A stretch of DNA of 64,000 nucleotides from Theristus sp. LFF4_11 (GCA_030248135.1 JASANC010002139.1:1-64000); one strand, 5' to 3'; shown: positions 12,273 through 30,015, numbered from the stretch's first letter. Numbers and translations: made by a program. Notes: generated from the letters alone by a model not told the origin.

Positions 12273-13003
12273 TAGGGTTGTTAAAAAAAACAAAAATCGT
12301 CATTTTTGTTTTTTTAAAAAAAAAAATTTTTTTTTTAAAAAAAAAAATTTCAAAAATCAAAGTTGTGCTAAATCAATCAGGGAGTCCGAAGAACCACATA
12401 TGATATGCAAGCGCCTCCCGAATGACACCCGTATGGCGGAACTTTGCAGATTTTGTTTTGGTGACCTCAATTACCCCTTTTCCAAACCGTCACCATGCCT
12501 CTTCTTGTGTTTTGACCTCCAAAACGTCACTAATTGTCCCCAGCTAAGCTAATGCTAAAGTGAAGACAAACATACCGCCTTGAAATTCGATCAATTCTTC
12601 TGATGGTGTCGCGACGACACGACACGAAGCAGCAACCAGACAACGTGGCGCTTGCAAACGGTGCAGCGAGCACAATCGGACGCTCTGCGAGGCTAATCGT
12701 CACCTTATCTGCATCGGAAATGGTAGGCTAAGCTTTGGGACGCTCAAAAACTTCATCGCAGATGTTGTCGAAGCCTAAAATCAGTCGGTAAAACGGCCCA
12801 AAATCGACTGCTAAAGGTTTTACGAGGTATAATCAAAGAAAATTTTTGTTGAACTTTCGAAAAATTGTGCCAAAATTGAGGTTTTCAGAGCATATTAGAG
12901 GAAAATTTTTCAAATTTAAAAAAAAAAAAAAATCGGCATTTTTGTTTTTTTTTAATCACTTTTTTTTTAAAAAAAAAATTTTCATTTTTGTTTAACAACC
13001 CTA
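12273..13003. mobile_element. Nested hAT-like element, first of a tandem pair
   Basis: Termini TAGGGTTGTTAAAAAAAAC and GTTTAACAACCCTA are inverted. The flanks are GGTGGGGG at 12265-12272 and at 13004-13011. It is 731 bp, non-coding, with long A/T runs next to the ends. Confidence 0.8.
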
Positions 13004-13011
13004 GGTGGGGG

Positions 13012-14065
13012 TAGGGTTAGGGGCTTTGAAAAAAAAATTTTTTTTTATTTTTTTTTTCGTTTTAAAAAAAAAAAAAAATTGGATTTTTTTTTTCAAACTT
13101 AAAAAAAAAAATTTGAAAAATTTTTCTTCTACTTTGCTCTGAAAATTCGATTTATGGCATAATTTTTTGAAAGTTCAAACCAAATTTTCTTCCCAACTTC
13201 TTTGTGTGCTTAGGTACATGTCATTATTTGGTCATTTTGACCGACGTACTCCATGTTTTTCGATTTGGATGACTTCTAGAGTCAATTTTTAGCGTTGAAA
13301 TGACTTAACTGAATTGAAATATCGTTTCAGAAATCGTTTTCTTGCAACTTAGAACATGTTTTTTCAGTCGGTAGGCCATGAGATGAACATGATATCTTGT
13401 TGATTGGCGTACGTTATAGGTCTACAATGGAGTTGTGCGATATATTGTTAAACAATTGGAGCGGGGATGTTGGTTAATACCACATCACACGACCGTTTTT
13501 CAGATACCCGATAACATGGCCACATGTTAAAACTTGCGTGCTGAGCTAAACTAACGTGTTAAACTTGCGTCTGTCAGTTGCCCGCAACGTGATCGCGAAA
13601 TCATGGTACGTGTTTTCGATACGATGATTTGAAGAGTGGGCTCTCGCCATGTGGCAGATAGCATAGCTGGTTGAACCTGAAAGTAAGTGTCTTGGGGGGG
13701 GGGGGCGACCGGGTCGACAGGGGTTGCCGACTTAGCTACAGCAAACAGGAATTTTTGAACACAGTCAAATTTTGGTAATTTTCTAAAGAGGAACAACTAA
13801 GAACGGTTCAATATTCAAGTACACGTCGAAAATTGTCCTGTTTTACTGTTGAAAATGCAACTTTCCCTCTATGAAATGGACATAATTTCAATAAAACACG
13901 ATTTTCGCTCTTATAGTTTTCCGGATCGTTCTGAAAATAGTCTAGATGAACTCAGCTCGACGAGACGCTTCGAACAAACCTAACTTGTAAAAAAAAAATT
14001 TTTTAAAAAAATTTTTTTTTTTTAATTAAAAAAAAAAATCCGGATTTTTTTTTCCCCTAACCCTA
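13012..14065. mobile_element. Nested hAT-like element, second of a tandem pair
   Basis: Termini TAGGGTTAGGGG and CCCCTAACCCTA are inverted. The flanks are GGTGGGGG at 13004-13011, shared with the neighbour, and at 14066-14073. It is 1054 bp. The inner edges are A/T homopolymer runs and the middle is unique AT-rich sequence. Confidence 0.8.
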
Positions 14066-15308
14066 GGTGGGGGGGGGGGTACACCCCCCCAGAGCACCCG
14101 AGACCGTCGGGTGGGGGGGGGGGGTGGGGGGGGCACCGTGCCACCCCCCTAAAACCGGGCACCCCCCCCCCCCCATCCCCCCCCCCCCCTCGAAAATTTG
14201 GCCGACCCCCCCCCCCACACCCCCCATGAAATTTTGTCTGGCGGACACCCCCCCCCCCCAAAATTTTCGTAATGCATCATTATTAAAACAGCTGCATCTG
14301 CAGTTCCGGTGCTCCTCCTCCATAACACAGGAAAGAAAAAAATGCAAAAACTAAATTGATCGTTTTCACCTTATCAAAAAGGCTTGGCTTAGGATTAGGA
14401 TTAGGTTTAGGATTAGGAACCTACAACGACTCATTACAAGCAACCTCAGATCAAAAATCAAAAAAATCACTTTTAAGAATGTATACAAATCAAAATTTTC
14501 TGCACACCCTAAATTTTTTTTCGAAAATCATGATTTTTTGTCTATAAAGTCCATAATATAAGCTGAATATATGACCATCTTCATTGTAATTTCAAAGATT
14601 TTGCAGCAAAATTTAGCGTTTTTCCTTTCAAATTTAAGCGAAAAAATTTCATGGGGGGGTGGGGGGGTGGAACCCCCCCCAGAAAATTTTGAAAAAATGC
14701 ACCCCCCCCCCCATGGGTCCCCCCTGGGGGGGGGGGTCCCACGTTACCATAGGTTGGACCCCCCCCCCCCAACTTTTTGTGGGGCACCCCCCCCCCCCCA
14801 CGGTACCAGACCCCCCCCTCGAAAATTTTTTTGGGCCCACGGTACTGTACGAGACTCCCCCCCCCCACCCCCCTCCGCGATAAAACACGGGATCGCACCC
14901 CCCCCCTCAAGGTGGTCAATCTCATCTCAATTTTTTCCAAAAATACCGTAATTTTTGCATTTTTCTTGACGTTTGTGTCTGTCCCTGCGTAGATTTTGTT
15001 GTTTCTGACCAAACAAGCAGCTTGTTTGCACAAAATATTCTGTATTTTACAAGAATTTCTGTGTTTTTCTGAGGCAAAAATTTGGTATTACCCGTGCGAT
15101 CCCGTTCACCCCCCCCCCCTCACTAAATTTTTCTGCCATTTCACCCCCCCCCCCCTCAGGAAAATTTGCTGCCCGTGCACCCCCCCCCCCCCTCACCGAG
15201 AAGGCACCTGACCCCCCCCTCTGAAATTAGGCAAACACCCCCCCCCCTCACCCGAGGTCCCGCTTTCGCTACTGGGTTGGCCTACATAGGGAAAGAAATA
15301 TTTTGTAC

Positions 15309-16074
15309 TACAGTCTATCACGCTAATATATGCAACTCGCTGATTGGTCGGCTCCTCACGCTCCGCACCCTGGGAACGGGATTCAGAAAAAATCATGTTT
15401 TTCATTGTTCAACGGTTTGTTTTCATTTATTTCATGCCGAAAAAACATTCTAAATAAAAAACTACCAAATTCCAAAAATTTGCATTGGTCACAATGTCAA
15501 AAAAAATGTCTTTTTTGGTTGATTGACTGCGACGACGTCGTCTATGGTTTTTGGTTCAGTTTTTGCCTTTAGGCATGAAAAGAGCGTGCCGCTGCTGGCC
15601 GCTACTGTGTGTCCGAAGCACAGAGACGAAGAACGCAGCAGGTGACAGTATTTATTGACAATGTGAACAATCTTTGAACAACAATGAATGGACATGGCGC
15701 ACCCAATGAATCAATTGTTAAAAGCGGGATGAAAACCGTCGAAATCGTTGGAAGCAAGTTTTGTTATTTTGTTTGTTTGTTTTAAATTTGTTTTGAACAC
15801 GCAGCAGCGGCCAGCGGTACGTTTGAAAGCAAAAATTCTCGACGACGTCGTCGCCGTCAATCAACCAAAAAAACTTCAGTTTACTAATTTTTTACCAATT
15901 CAAACGTTTGGAATTTTGTAGTTTTTGATTTAGAATTTTTTCGGCATGAAAAACAATGAAAACAAACCGCTGAACAACAAAAAACATGATATTTTCTGAA
16001 TCCCGTTCCCAGGGGTGCGGAGCGTGAGGAGCCGACCAATCAGCGAGTTGCATATATCAGCGTGATAGACTGTA
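15309..16074. mobile_element. Foldback element with long inverted repeats
   Basis: Left end TACAGTCTATCACGC and right end GCGTGATAGACTGTA are inverted, and similarity continues for more than 100 bp (AACTCGCTGATTGGTCGGCT, CTCACGCTCCGCACCC). A second inner inverted pair contains GACGACGTCGTC and GGTTGATTGAC. TA borders fit a Tc1/mariner-type target. Confidence 0.75.
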
Positions 16075-19000
16075 AACAGCAGAAAGAAAACCAGAGCGTG
16101 AATTATAAGCAATCGCGCTTCAGTGATAGACATTGATGTTTTAGAAAGGTGTGCCAGCCAATTCATTTCTAGTTTTCTTTCATTTAGTTCAAAGCGAAGA
16201 AAATGTAATTCCATGTTGCAACTTCTTTGATCAAGAAAAGTGGTGAAGAAGCAGAAAACAAAGCGGCGCCGTTCGTGGGCTTTCGACCGTTGTCCGCGAT
16301 CTCAATGGCGAAAAAGGCTACCCTGAATGTTTGAACCAGAAAAACGGTGATTGTTGAATTGTATTAATGAATTGAATTGCTGTTGGTTGCACGTTGCACT
16401 GGACCACGACGACCAGAAACAGAAAACATAAAGGATGGTTGGTTGGTTGATCGCACCTGATTGGGTAGCCGAGGAAACAAATAAGAAAACGGGAATCTAG
16501 CACGCTGATTGTTGGAACAGGAAAACAAATGAAAAAGAATCTGCACGCTGATTGGTGGTTGCACCTGGCTGCCACGACAAAAAATTTCTGGGCGCACATT
16601 TCGATCAGTGGCTCAAAACTTCGTGCTTGCACTAAGGAAGAGGGAACAGACAGACAGAGCTCACAGCTAATACAATTAAAAAACTGGTGAGTTGAAGGAG
16701 AGACTGATATGTAATGTAACGGCGAATGAAATCGGTTCATCGTCCTGATTTGTTTTCTGATCTATTTTCCGCATCGACAAGCGTTACAGATGGGTTCCCG
16801 ACACTTCTCCACAGATGGGTAGATGCTGTGCGTGTGCAGCCGCTGCACCCGTGCCAGTGGAATGGATTTTTGATGAAGATGCATGTGCATTTCTTTCATA
16901 ATGTAGCACTCCGAAGAACAAGACTCAGCAGCACAGAAAGAAATACGTAAAACTACAAAGCTAAACCGGAGCTGGAGCTGATCCCTGATCCCAATGTTTC
17001 ACCCCTTCAACAAAGCTGGCGCGAATAACGTAACGTTTCACATTGTTTCTTACAATTTCCATTTTCACGCAAGCGAATGCAAAATAAATAGCAGAAGCAG
17101 AGACCATGCAGAGCTCTGACTGTGCCTACACTCGGACTGGAGCAATAAACTCTGCATAAAACACGTTTATGTTTCTTTTTGGTGCCAGTCAGTGGCCAAC
17201 TACCACCATTTATACTATGCAAGCTGTTTGGAGGCTGATTGATTATTGATGCTGAAATGCGATTTTTGCACGCAACAGAAAATACCACCGTAACGTCAGC
17301 CAAATCAACATGAAAGAGTGCTCATTCAAAATGGTCATTTCCGTGGGAAACAAACGTGAAATCAATTGTAAAACAGAGATAACATCCATACTTATGTAAT
17401 ATCTTTTTTGGGTCCATTGTAAAACATGAGTTCGCTTCTGAATGTTCTGTTCTTCCTCACAGCACAAAATGTTTCGCCTAGAACAGGTGCTCTATCTCAA
17501 CGATAAGAAGAGGTTCCATTCAGCTAATACTATATTGACTACTTTTTGTTAAAATCACAAGCGCGATTTCACGACATACACCTGCAAACGGACCCCAGAG
17601 CAGACAATATCAGTTTGTTGGCTAGGTTTTTATTTCAAGCTTTCATGAACAAAAAAATACAAAAAATAGAAAAGCGAATCTGTGTGTGAGTGTGACAAAG
17701 TGTCACAAAAAATTATGTCGATTGTCGATCATGTTTACGTCGTGCAATGAGTAATAATATCTATATTATAATGGTAGGGTTTTATAAACACTTTGCAGTC
17801 ATGTCAAGTTCTATCGATAGTTCTGAGTTGAGACTACCGGCATACCGGAACGGTATTTAGTGACGCATAGCTACGCGTCACTAAATACTGCTTCACGAAT
17901 GCCCCTTGAGGGTTTTTGAAAATGGTGATTATCTGTGCTGTGTGATTTTTTATTTTTGAACACTTTTATAGAACAGGTGAAAGACTATGAGACTTACTAT
18001 TTCGCAAAACGACTCATCATATTAAAGACCGAAAGTAAAAAAGCCGACCATTTTTGGCCTGGAGAAATGGCAAAAAATATTCGGAAAGACCTTGTCCTCA
18101 AAAGAAGAGAAAAATTCAAATATTCTGCTCTGCAGTTTGGCGGCCAAAACAAAAGTCCTGAAAAAGCCCTGCGCAAATTGTAAAAACACGAAAATGTTTT
18201 TGACAGAATCATTTTGAGATTAAAAAGAGAAGATTTGCGACTAAACATGCCGCACACATCAACTACAACGAAAACTACAAAATAAAACACATGTTTATTT
18301 TAGTGAATGCAAGTGAAAGAACTCTGGATGTTGTTTGTAAGTTTTCTTGTCTCTGTTTCGGAGCCATTACAAAACACAAAAGCTACGCACCCGGGCCGGG
18401 TCCCCGGTCTCGCTCGCTCTTACGTTCTTGACTTGTTGAAAAAAAACGTTTTTTTTTGGCGAAAAACGCTGTTTCATTGTGTGTTGCATTTGTTTTGTAG
18501 TATGATGGTCAACAATATGAAGTGGTTATGCAGTTGTGTGAAAAAAGCTTTTTAGCAACGACAGTGTGAAGTGAAGTTTTTGAGTTTAAAAAATCAAGCA
18601 AAAAACAGTGACAATAATGTTTCAATGTGCATATATAACAGGAAATCATTCCACAAAATGTAATGCACGCTTTGATGATGATTTTTTTGACAAAACAAAC
18701 GAATAAATTTGCGAAGCCATAGAAAGGCAAAAGCGACATTTTGCCATTCAATGGAAACCTTCGCAGCACACAAAGAAAATGCTGTCCTCAGTCGTTTACT
18801 ATCATTTAATTTGGTCCCGAGGAGACTCAATGCGTTTTCACGCAGGGATAGGAAAACGTTTCATAAGTTTATAAATTGCGCGGCAATTCAAATTGGCGGC
18901 GTCGAATGGATGCTTTTTGCTTCAACTGTGCGGCTATTCCAAGAGCATGAAACTTACCGGTATGTGCTTACGAACTTTTTGAAACAATAATAGTATGAAT

Positions 19001-19110
19001 GTAAGAAAGTAGGGAACAGTTTAATAGTGAGCTTGGCAGTAGCAGGTTTTCTCAGTATTGAAAGAAAAAAATAATAAAAGCAAAAAACAAAAAAAAAACT
19101 CACCGCAATC
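16075..19110. other. Mostly non-coding; weak exon candidates only
   Basis: Three short minus-strand segments have splice-like edges and compatible phases (about 16577-16646, 16457-16505 and 16218-16327), but no recognisable protein. A TTCATGAATGC-family MITE fragment is at 17845-17910. No other support for a gene. Confidence 0.3.
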
Positions 19111-19115
19111 ACACG

Positions 19116-19379
19116 ATCGTTAGCGTTGCCCAAATCGGGCGGCTCAAATACACGACAGCTCTTATTTACAGCCGAGTTTGACTGATTACTATTTGTAACC
19201 GTATTGTTGTTGTCATCTTCTGGATTGTTTGTCGACTTTTCGTTGTCCTTATTATTATTATTATTATTCGCTGTTTTGGTGTCATTTTTCGCGGTTAGTA
19301 ACGGTGTCATCTCATCAGTATCAGTCGATGACTGGATGACACCTTTTGAAGCGATAATTGGCATTATAATATTTGAGAC
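19116..19379 (-). CDS. Probable first coding exon of an unidentified gene
   Basis: The acceptor TTTTCTCAG lies 15 bases upstream of an ATG that opens MPIIASKGVIQSS. The exon then reads DEMTPLL (an acidic dileucine-type sorting motif), an Asn-rich low-complexity stretch, FEPPDLGNANDRVIA, and a clean donor GCG|GTGAGT in phase 0. An acceptor just before the ATG is what trans-spliced or 5'-UTR-spliced nematode genes show. The ATG in evidence is near 19363. Convincing downstream exons on the minus strand (below 19.1 kb) were not found, so the family is unknown; the dileucine motif hints at an endosomal or lysosomal membrane protein. Confidence 0.5.
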
Positions 19380-19412
19380 TGAGAAAACATAAGTCAACAA
19401 AAAGTTCATCAA

Positions 19413-20131
19413 ACAGTTGAGTAGCTATTGATAAACTGAATGAGTTGTTGAATTTTATATTGTAGATTTATTCAAGCGCGAAATGATGTCATTATTTGCT
19501 TCAAAAGATGTTTATTAGTTTCATTTCCTCTCGTCTGTCAAGTGCAGGTAGCAGAAGTATTATTTTTTTGATTCACTTCTTCGGCTATATTATGTTTTAT
19601 ACAACTGCAGAAAAATGAGCTTTCAACTCCAGTCATGAGAAAGAAAAACAGTTTATAATAAAGAACTTTCTGTGCGTTTGCTTATTCGTCAAGCAGAAAA
19701 ACGAACAACACAGCTGCGAAGCTTCTCCTCTATCAAACTGCAACAACAATGCGTTTTTTATCGCACAATTTCCGCGGAAAAAGGCTTGTTACCGATTGTT
19801 TTTGCGTCTGCGTAAAAACTGCGTAAGTAGTTCAGCTCCGGTCACGCAACCCTACACGGGAAAAGTCAGTGAAATAAAAACGGATTTCTGTGCTTTTTTC
19901 CACAGAAAAGCTTCCATTCTCTCCGGCTAGAACAGTTGAGTTAGCCAACTATATACAGAAAATTCAAATCTGAAACACACGACGCTGATTGGTTGGCTTG
20001 CATGAGAGATTTTTTGTTGCAACGATTTAAAATTCAAAAATTTATTGACCAATTAAAAAATTGGGTCATTCATCGACTTTGGGCAAAATAAAAACGCAAA
20101 AAATCAAGAACCAAAAATTAACATGAAAGAA
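19413..20131. other. No gene seen
   Basis: AT-rich intergenic sequence. Short ORFs only, no clear repeat family, up to the start of composite element copy 1. Confidence 0.5.
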
Positions 20132-20133
20132 AT

Positions 20134-23100
20134 TATCTAAAAATGCGGGAGACGCATATAAAAGGAGGAATATGGCCTTGTGTAAGCAGTGAAAGACTTG
20201 GCTCGACAACGCTTTTCAAGTCTCTAATGTGGTACACACGGATACAAGTACATAAGAGCCATATTTTTGCGCCGTTTATTTATGATTTCGGTTGCACATG
20301 GCAACCCTCGTACTTTGTATTGTAGACAAATGAAACTTTGACATTTGCGGATTTCGGGCAGTTAGCGACCACTAAAACTACTAAAATAACAATCAGACTT
20401 TAGCTCGCTGACACTGGTTTGTCCAGGACAAATTGTACCGCGCGGAACGCAAGGTCTCCTGTGGCAAAGGCAATGACTCACGGGACAGACGGTTTATCCT
20501 GCCACACTAGTTGAAGTTGACACCGGTAAAAAAGGTGAAAATCAATGGAAGACAACTCCTTTTTGTCACTGGTGCTGGTGTGTACACAGCGGTGCGTACG
20601 TTAACAACAACGAAAAAGCTACATGCAACAATGTTTTGCAATCTCTGATTTTTCTGTTTTTGCACAGAATTTACAGAATTTCGCACATGGCGTGATTTTA
20701 GATTAAATCGAAGAGGACAATTATAAAATAACTTCAAAGTTTTACGCTTTTCAGCAAAACGAAAACGAAAACGAAAGTTTCGGATTCGCTGCCCTCCGGG
20801 GATATAGCGACCGCAGGCCACCGAAACCGAAATTGGGCTAAGATCACTGGTGCCCCCCAAGACAGAGCGGGGCTTAGAGGCTGTCCCCCTCACGTGGCGA
20901 GGATATTGGTTCCACAGGATGGTGAGCCGTCCATTCCCCAATCCCACCGCAGTTTGGTACCTTCGGGTTTCCGGAATCGGTGGGGGGCGTGCTTAAAAAC
21001 AAACAAACAAACGCGGCGCAAAAATATGACTCTTATGTACTTGTATCCGTGTGTACCACATTAGAGACTTGAAAAGCGTTGTCGAGCCAAGTCTTTCACT
21101 GCTTACACAAGGCCATATTCCTCCTTTTATATGCGTCTCCCGCATTTTTAGATAATATTCTGACTTTTACATAAGCCCCGAAGGTCGGACCAAAATCACA
21201 GTTCGACTCAGGTTTTTCATTTTTCGTTTTTTAGGCCGATTTCGCATATGCTATTTCTACCGCCGATTCGCCCAAAATCGTCACGATTCAGTACCTAGAA
21301 TTGCTCACGCAAGAAAACTGACCCAAAAGACGTGATTGGCGCAATGAATTACCATGGAAAACACCGTTTTCTTGTTTTTCATTTCTGGACCGTTTTCGCC
21401 GATTTCCACGGCCGATTCGCCCGAAATCGTCACAATTCGGTATCTAGAGTTGCTCACATAAGAAAACTAACCCAGAATCCGTGATCAGCGCATTGAATTA
21501 CTATGGAAAACACCGTTTTTTTTGTTTTTCATTTCTGAACCGATTTCGCCAATTTCCACGGCCGATTCGCCCGAAATCGTCACAATTCAGTATCTAGAGT
21601 TGCTCACGCAAGAAAACTAACCCAGAATCCGTGATCAGCGCATTGAATTACCATGGAAAACACAGTTTTCTTGTTTTTCATTTCTGGTCCGATTTCGCCA
21701 TTTTCCACGGCCGATTCGCTTGAAATCGTTAAGATTCAGTACCTAGAATTGTTCACAAAAAAATTAACCCAAAATCCGTGATCAGCGCATTGAATTACCC
21801 TGGAAAATCCCCTTTTCTTGTTTTTCGTTTATGGACCGATTTCGCCAATTTCCACGGCCGATTCGCCCGAAATCGTCGCGATTCAGCATCTAGAGTTGCT
21901 CACGTAAGAAAACTAACCAAAATCTGTGATCAGCGCATTGAATTACCCTGGAAAACACCCTTTTCTTGTTTTTCGTTTCTGGACCGTTTTCGCCGATTTC
22001 CACGGCCGATTCGCCCGAAATCGTCACGATTCAGCATCTAGAGTTGCTCACATAAAAAAACTAACCCAAAATCCGTGATCAGCGCATTGAATTACCCTGG
22101 AAAATACCCTTTTCTTGTTTTTCGTTTCTGGACCGATTTCGCCAATTTCCACGGCCGATTCGCCCGAAATCGTCACGATTCAGCATCTAGAGTTGCTCAC
22201 ATAAAAATACTAACCCAAAATTCGTGATCAGCGCATTGAATTACCCTAGAAAACACCCTTTTCTTGTTTTTCGTTTCTGGACCGATTTCGCCAATTTCCA
22301 CGGCCGATTCGCCCGAAATCGTCACGATTCAGCATCTAGAGTTGCTCACGTAAGAAAACTAACCCAAAATTCGTGATCAGCGCATTGAATTACCCTGGAA
22401 AACACCCTTTTCTTTTTTTTCGTTTCTGGACCGATTTCGCCAATTACCACGGCCGATTCGCCCGAAATCGTCACGATTCAGCATCTAGAGTTGCTCACGT
22501 AAGAAAACTAACCCAAAATCCGTGATTAGCGCATTGAATTCCCACGGACTAGACGTTTTTCCTGTTATTTTTCGTTGCTCAGACAAAATTTGTAAGAGTG
22601 AAAAACTGATATCCAGTCAAAATGCGAACTTTCAAAAAATGCACAATTTTCACCTAAAAAAGTGCCCGGGCAAAAAAATAAACTAATTTTTCAAAATCTA
22701 CGGATGAAATTACCCCAGGAAACATTTTTGTTCAACTGTGAAAGTGTCCCAGCTAAAAATTGAAAGAGCGAACACTTAAAACCAGGTGAAAACCCTGCGA
22801 ACTTTTAAAAATACCCAATTTTTACCCAAAAAACAAGGTCGGGGCAAAAAATTAACCCAAAGAGCAAAATCTACGGATGAAATTACCCCAGGAAACATTT
22901 TTGTTCGACTGTGAAAGTGTCGCAGGTAAAAATTGAAAGGGCGAACACATGTTGATTACATACCTGAAAAAAAAAATACCAAGAAAAATAAGTAACACTG
23001 TTTTCAGAATAGGTTTTTCGTGTCTACAGCGTATGAAAAGTCGTCCGATGAAAATTTTTTCGCGGCTCAGAACACAACTTTGGGTGTTCGTTTCGTGTGC

Positions 23101-23236
23101 ACAGAGCCAAGTTTGTAACTTATACTATGCTCGCTGGAGGCAGCGAGCAAATTTGAAAAAAGCGCGCTGGGGTATAACGGCTCATATTATGCGTGATGCG
23201 CTCTCCGCTCGCTGCGCTCGCTCGCGCATCCGCATG
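20134..23236 (+). mobile_element. Composite repeat element, copy 1
   Basis: The order is a head of about 1 kb with ~145-bp terminal inverted repeats (20134-20280 and 21010-21155, starting ATCTAAAAATGCGGGAGACG), a ~149-bp satellite array (about 21180-22550), a ~650-bp unique segment, and an end with a GC-rich hairpin GATGCGC...GCGCATC followed by CGCATG. The same order occurs in 34998-38607 (reversed) and 56114-59549. No enzyme gene is present. The head contains a SINE-like insert (about 20790-21000) that copy 3 lacks. The array plus terminal hairpin resembles Helitron-like non-autonomous elements, but a CTRR end was not seen. Confidence 0.75.
21180..22550 (+). repeat. ~149-bp satellite array, about 9 units
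   Basis: The motif GTGATCAGCGCATTGAATTA recurs at about 21481, 21631, 21778, 21926, 22075, 22224, 22373 and 22522, a spacing of 147-150 bp. Each unit also holds CGATTCGCCCGAAATCGTC and ATCTAGAGTTGCTCAC. Confidence 0.9.
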
Positions 23237-24375
23237 ATTGGAAAACAGCAGTTGAGAAAGTACATCGGTTTGTTCTAATACGAGGCAGTACGTGCTGAAT
23301 CAAACTAAATGATAAAATTGAAAAAAAACATTGCACGTTGAACCCAATGGTGGTGTAGCCGAAATGTTGGTCCGGGAAAATGCTGTCTGCACACGTTATC
23401 TGTGTATTGTGCGTTTTTTGTTTTGATTTCAACTTTTCGAAAACGCAGAAAAACGTTTTCGGTAGAAAGTCGATAGGGGAAAAATCGTCGACACACGCAA
23501 GCAAGCGTCAGTTTTCTTGGTTTTTCTGATGTGAAACAATCAAAAGCATTTTGATTAACCAGCTATCAATCATAGTGCAGCTTCTTTCAACCTTTTCAGT
23601 TCAAGAACAATAATATAATCTTGTACACAGAAAAGTTTATCTACAGCAATGGTATGGTGGTGTGTCCGTGTGAAGGGTTTTCGAGTTGTTATATATTTTT
23701 CGTCAGGTTTTTGACGTTTTACAACCCAGAGAAAACGTGAAAAAGCGTCGTTTTCTTCTGTCTGGTCGACTGGAGAGCTGCGTAAAAATTTCCTTGTTAT
23801 GATATTTTCTATGGGCTTATGTATGGTTTGGTTCATTTTACGCGCGGTTTTCAATCATTTCAGCGTGTGTGTTGTAATTTCTAGCTTTCACGGCAGAAAG
23901 GCAATTGAGAAAACTTTGATTTTACCCAACTGATTTTCGTGAATTAGACCGTTAAAAATGCTCCGCTCTGCTTTGTGTCATAAAAAGTTTCAGACTTAGT
24001 ATAAAAAAGTCTGAGACTGAATTGAACAGTGTTTTAAAATCACAATCAGCTAACTCCCGATAAATTATTAGTGACCCTCTAAATACGGTGGTACAATATC
24101 ATCAAAATGAAAACCTTATTTCAGAATTGATCTTGTAATAAAGAAGTTTCTTATATTTTTATTCCGAAGATTAGCTTGTTCAGTGCAGAAAACTGTGAAG
24201 CTAACCAAATTTTAACCAAATGTGAAACTTCATCAGAATGTACACTGTACTGTGTTTTGGAACGCAGGAACCAACGTCAAAATTTTCTTTGTTTTGACTT
24301 GAAGGTAAAATCATCACAAAAAGTGAACACAACACACTCTTTTTATCAAGCCATTTTTCAAAACTCCACAGACTA
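23237..24375. other. No gene seen; 3' flank of the minus-strand gene
   Basis: Unique AT-rich sequence with short ORFs that have no recognisable domain. It carries a polyadenylation signal for the neighbouring minus-strand gene. Confidence 0.5.
24158..24163 (-). promoter_or_regulatory. Polyadenylation signal AATAAA
   Basis: AATAAA on the minus strand, 213 bases past the stop codon of the Ser/Thr-rich protein gene. The position is suitable for its 3' end. Confidence 0.5.

Positions 24376-30015
<5,640 letters not shown>

Larger units (their letters stand above)
12112..15274. mobile_element. G/C-tract-rich hAT-like element carrying nested elements
   Basis: Ends CAGTAGCGAAAG and CTTTCGCTACTG are inverted repeats, flanked by perfect 8-bp duplications GGTTGGCC (12104-12111 and 15275-15282). 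The body is dense in runs of C and G. Two other elements are inserted at 12273-13003 and 14065. No transposase is visible. The 8-bp duplication and CAG ends fit hAT. A short run of TTAGGATTAGG and TTAGGTTTAGG units lies near 14390. Confidence 0.8.

Noticed and set aside
14385..14425. Telomere repeat tract
   Set aside because: Only four or five degenerate TTAGG-like units inside a transposon; not a telomere.
16218..16646. Three minus-strand segments (FEPLIEMCAQKFF, VLDSRFLICFLGYP, VAFFAIEIADNGRK) with compatible phases
   Set aside because: No family recognised and weak splice context, and they lie among repeats; not strong enough to call a gene.
20143..20325. ORFs beginning RETHIKGGIWPCVSS at 20143, 37589, 38598, 56114 and 57129
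   Set aside because: They lie in the inverted terminal repeats of the composite element; identical in both arms and without a coding context.
21778..22041. ORFs with repeated GPISPISTADSPEI-like or RFRQFPRPIRPKS-like words
   Set aside because: Translation of the ~149-bp satellite units.
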